DNA of 64,000 nucleotides, taken from NCBI GenBank assembly GCA_963766375.1, contig CAVXZG010000006.1, forward strand, positions 287,846-351,845, read 5' to 3'. Position numbers and translations under genes: made by a program. The DNA comes from AC-32 sp963766375 (GTDB lineage Bacteria; Actinomycetota; Thermoleophilia; Gaiellales; Gaiellaceae). Under the pieces are notes generated by a model. It worked only from the letters and a program-made list of their open reading frames with translations, was not told where the DNA came from and searched no databases. This document shows, piece after piece, positions 61,885 through 64,000 of the stretch (its first letter is position 1; every line of letters starts with the position of its first letter).

Positions 61885-62447
61885 TTGATCTTCGTGTCGT
61901 AGTACATGACGCAGAACACCCTCCGGCCGCGGTAGCAGTAGCCCGTGAGCGCGGCGTCGCCGTTGATCCGGTTGCGGACGGAGCCGCAGCAGTCCACGAG
62001 CTTGCGGACGTGGCCGCCGCAGCAGCGGTACCAGGCGCCGTCGATCTGGGGCCGGAAGCCGAACTCGCGCCCGGCCGCCGAACAGACCCGAGTGCGCGGC
62101 GCGGGTGGGAGCGGGTTGCCGTCGGGATCCCGAAGCAGCCCGCCTTCAGCGTCGACCGGCCGCCCGAGCGCATCTACGGTCCGGCCGAGGTCGTCCACCG
62201 CCTTCCCGTCCACGGCGCGGAGTGGAAAGCCGTTGCGGTCGATCCGGGGCAGTCCGACCGGGTGCGGGCACGAGCCGGTGGTGTAGATGTGGCCGCAGAA
62301 GTGGTAAGCCTCGGCTTTCTGCGCCCTCAGCGCGGCCGCGACGAACCCACCGCTCGCGACGCCGAGCAGCAGCCGCCCGGTCCGCGCGAGGAACCCGCGC
62401 CGCGAGCTCGACGCGGCGACGGCCTCGCTCAGCCGCAGCTCAGGCAC
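61878..62447 (-). CDS. MauA-like Cys-rich Tat-exported protein
   Basis: A 189-residue protein with a twin-arginine signal (SSRRGFLARTGRLLLGVASG) and ten Cys in the mature part. WYRCCGGHVRKLVDCCGSVR and GDAALTGYCYRGRRVFCVMY follow the layout of the methylamine dehydrogenase light chain (MauA). Only one Trp is present, whereas tryptophan tryptophylquinone in true MauA needs two, so the ordinary cofactor cannot form. A central acidic/Gly/Pro segment (VDALGRPVDAEGGLLRDPDG) is lineage-specific. Neighbours encode a MauE-thioredoxin fusion and a CcdA-like protein, the usual helpers for making its disulfides. No heavy chain (MauB) lies in the window. Confidence 0.75.
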   Translation of the reverse strand: MPELRLSEAVAASSSRRGFLARTGRLLLGVASGGFVAAALRAQKAEAYHFCGHIYTTGSCPHPVGLPRIDRNGFPLRAVDGKAVDDLGRTVDALGRPVDAEGGLLRDPDGNPLPPAPRTRVCSAAGREFGFRPQIDGAWYRCCGGHVRKLVDCCGSVRNRINGDAALTGYCYRGRRVFCVMYYDTKIKC

Positions 62448-63309
62448 TCACGGTTCGTGTCGCGTGGGCCAGCAGGCTCTCGAGCTGGAAGAGCGAGTTG
62501 AACGTGCCTTTCGCGAGCACCACGCCGTCGCGTCCGAGCACGACCGCGTACGGGCTCCCGGGCACGGCCAGCGACGCCCAGGCGTCGGGGTCGGTCTCCT
62601 CGTCGAAGAGCTCGAGCTCGACCTCGGGGTCGTTGGAGACCAGGCGCAGCGAAGGCTCCAGCGCCTGGCAGAGCGCGCAGCCGGGGGAGGTGAAGACCGC
62701 GACCGCCAGCGGGGCGCGCCCCTCGAAGCGCTCGATCAGCGCGACGCGGCCGCCGAGCTCAGGCCCCTCGTGCTCGAGCGAGAGGGCGGCCTGCGGTGCG
62801 ACCGCGAGCCGGAGCTCCCCGAGCTCCCGCGCGAGCGCCAGCACCGCCACCGCCAAGGCCGCGAGCCCGGCCAGCGCGACGACGAGGCCGGCGCCGAGCC
62901 ACGCCTCCGTGGAGAGCTTTGCGTCCGGAAGAAACGGCAGCGCCGCGAAGGCAGCGGCCAGGAGAGCCGTCCGCGCGAAGGCCGGCCAGCCGATGCGCGA
63001 GCGCCCGCCGAAGCACCCGCACGGGGCCCCGGCTCGACCCCCCAGGATCGCCGCCGCGAGCGCGAGCGCAAACACGCCCAGCAGCGCCGCCGCGGCTTCG
63101 GCCGCACCGGGAACGCCCGCGGCGACCCCGACCGCGAGAACCGCCTCGGCTGCAATCGCCCCAGCCCACAGGGCGGCGCGCGCCCCGGGTCGCGCGATCC
63201 CGTAGGAGCCGAGCGCCTCGCGGCCCGAGCGGCCGGAGACGAGCTTCCCCACAGCCGAGGCGAGCAGCACCGCGGCCAGCAGAAAGCGAAGGAGACCCAC
63301 GACGGTCAA
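62440..63309 (-). CDS. MauE/DoxX-like membrane protein fused to a thioredoxin-like domain
   Basis: A 289-residue protein. Residues 1-145 are a MauE-type four-helix bundle with the signature APCGCFGGRSRIGWPAFART. A fifth helix (LGAGLVVALAGLAALAVAVL) leads to a thioredoxin-like domain (about residues 185-285): VAVFTSPGCALCQALEPSLR with a CxxC (CALC), ELFDEETDPDAWASLAVPGS and PYAVVLGRDGVVLAKGTFNS. In mau operons MauE and MauD are separate proteins needed for MauA maturation; here they look joined. Eight-base overlap with the MauA-like gene. First gene of the minus-strand redox run. Confidence 0.85.
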   Translation of the reverse strand: MTVVGLLRFLLAAVLLASAVGKLVSGRSGREALGSYGIARPGARAALWAGAIAAEAVLAVGVAAGVPGAAEAAAALLGVFALALAAAILGGRAGAPCGCFGGRSRIGWPAFARTALLAAAFAALPFLPDAKLSTEAWLGAGLVVALAGLAALAVAVLALARELGELRLAVAPQAALSLEHEGPELGGRVALIERFEGRAPLAVAVFTSPGCALCQALEPSLRLVSNDPEVELELFDEETDPDAWASLAVPGSPYAVVLGRDGVVLAKGTFNSLFQLESLLAHATRTVSA

Positions 63310-63323
63310 AGGGGCAGTGAGGA

Positions 63324-63329
63324 TACATA
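63324..63329 (+). promoter_or_regulatory. -10 box of a probable leaderless promoter (M14 peptidase)
   Basis: TACATA ends 6 bases before the GTG at 63336 in the 26-base gap between divergent genes. Confidence 0.4.
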
Positions 63330-63335
63330 GCGCCC

Positions 63336-64000
63336 GTGCGCCTCCTGGCCTTCTTCTCCCTCTCGCTGTTGCTCGCCGGCTCGGCGGGCTCGGGCACCAG
63401 CGCGCACAGGGTCGTGCTCGGCCGCTCGCTCGAGGGTCGGCCGGTCATCGCCTACCAGCTCGGCGACCCTGCGAGCCCGCGGAAGGTGCTCGTCGTGGGA
63501 TGCATCCACGGCGACGAGTGCGCGGGGATCGCGATCCTCGACCGGCTCCGGCAGCTCGGCGCACTTGCGGGCACCGACCTCTGGCTCGTGCCCGACGCGA
63601 ATCCGGACGGCCACGCCGCCGGCACCCGGCGCAACGCGCGGGGCGTCGACCTGAACCGCAACTTCCCGTGGCGCTGGCGGCCGCTCGGCGGCGCCTACTA
63701 CTCGGGCGACCGGGCCCGCCTCGGAACGCGAGACCCGGATCGCCATGACGCTGATCCGGCGGCTGCGCCCGAAGGTCACGATCTGGTTCCACCAGCACCT
63801 GAACATGGTCGTGCTCACCTCGGGGAACCTCGGGTTGCAGCGCCGTTTCGCCCACCTCGCCGGGCTGCGGGCGGGGCGGCTTCCGTCCTACCCGGGCACC
63901 GCGACCGGCTGGTCGAACGCCACCCTGCCCGGAACCACCGCGTTCGTGGTCGAGCTGCCGGCCGGCCGCCTCTCTCCCCGTGCGACCGCACGCTTCGCCC
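63336..64000 (+). CDS. Secreted M14-like zinc carboxypeptidase (partial, frameshifted)
   Basis: GTG 63336 gives a signal peptide (LLAFFSLSLLLAGSAGSGTS). The catalytic domain shows VLVVGCIHGDECAGIAILDR (zinc HxxE), DLWLVPDANPDGHAAGTRRN and ARGVDLNRNFPWRW, the murein-peptide amidase/carboxypeptidase pattern. One extra G near 63713 (CGGGCCC) shifts the frame; afterwards come ASERETRIAMTLIRRLRPKV, IWFHQHLNMVVL (third zinc His) and AFVVELPAGRLS (catalytic Glu). It runs off the window at 64000. Probably trims peptidoglycan peptides outside the cell. Divergent from the MauE-like gene. Confidence 0.82.
   Translation, partial: MRLLAFFSLSLLLAGSAGSGTSAHRVVLGRSLEGRPVIAYQLGDPASPRKVLVVGCIHGDECAGIAILDRLRQLGALAGTDLWLVPDANPDGHAAGTRRNARGVDLNRNFPWRWRPLGGAYYSGDRARLGTRDPDRHDADPAAAPEGHDLVPPAPEHGRAHLGEPRVAAPFRPPRRAAGGAASVLPGHRDRLVERHPARNHRVRGRAAGRPPLSPCDRTLR

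Overview
The window is GC-rich and actinobacterial. Type I glutamine synthetase, a PdtaS/PdtaR-like pair with an ANTAR regulator, the G6PDH partner OpcA, an LLM/F420-type oxidoreductase, a caa3-type oxidase and many GTG/TTG starts fit a deep-branching Actinomycetota lineage. I infer Thermoleophilia (Gaiellales/Solirubrobacterales-like), but no rRNA or tRNA gene is present to prove it. About a dozen genes are interrupted by 1-2 base indels that restore family-like protein when corrected, so part of the 'pseudogene' signal probably reflects sequence quality.

Layout. 1-8.1 kb: broken GNAT gene, glnA behind an intrinsic terminator, a PRC-barrel-like protein, two DUF2269-like membrane proteins, a GAF-GAF-HisKA_2 kinase (pdtaS-like), a methyltransferase, the ANTAR regulator (pdtaR-like) and an ABC-F ATPase. 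8.1-17 kb: central carbon block, with transketolase on the minus strand and then rpiB, tal, an alpha/beta hydrolase, pgi, gnd, zwf and opcA packed on the plus strand. This covers the oxidative and non-oxidative pentose phosphate pathways. 17-18.6 kb: ECF sigma factor and a membrane DUF4349 protein. 18.6-26.1 kb: secreted Fn3-like protein, amidase, and the oxidase block coxB-ctaD-ctaB plus a 39-aa membrane protein.

26-42.4 kb: a catabolic region. It holds a class III aminotransferase, malonate/methylmalonate-semialdehyde dehydrogenase, dihydropyrimidinase/hydantoinase, an NMT1/THI5-like ABC importer, an M20 N-carbamoyl hydrolase, an LLM oxidoreductase and a polar amino-acid ABC importer. Together they read as reductive pyrimidine or hydantoin degradation through N-carbamoyl-beta-amino acid and a semialdehyde to acyl-CoA. 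An HxlR/MFS efflux pair lies inside it.

42.5-49.4 kb: CHRD protein, TenA/PqqC-like protein, a 1140-residue cyclase-ATPase-LuxR regulator, UspA and an AarF/UbiB kinase. 49.4-57 kb is the most unusual stretch: a secreted Ig-like protein, a regulator that looks membrane-tethered, two secreted proteins with C-terminal membrane anchors, a secreted protein of eight about 90-residue Gln/Asn-rich repeats joined by Cys-rich and collagen-like linkers, and a small secreted HExxH protein. I infer a dedicated extracellular fibre or surface-layer system.

57-64 kb: a Na+/H+ antiporter, then a minus-strand redox operon (sulfite-oxidase-like protein, flavoprotein reductase, MauA-like Cys-rich Tat protein, MauE-thioredoxin fusion and a CcdA-like protein whose expected SPC motif carries an in-frame TGA), and a divergent M14-like carboxypeptidase that runs off the window.
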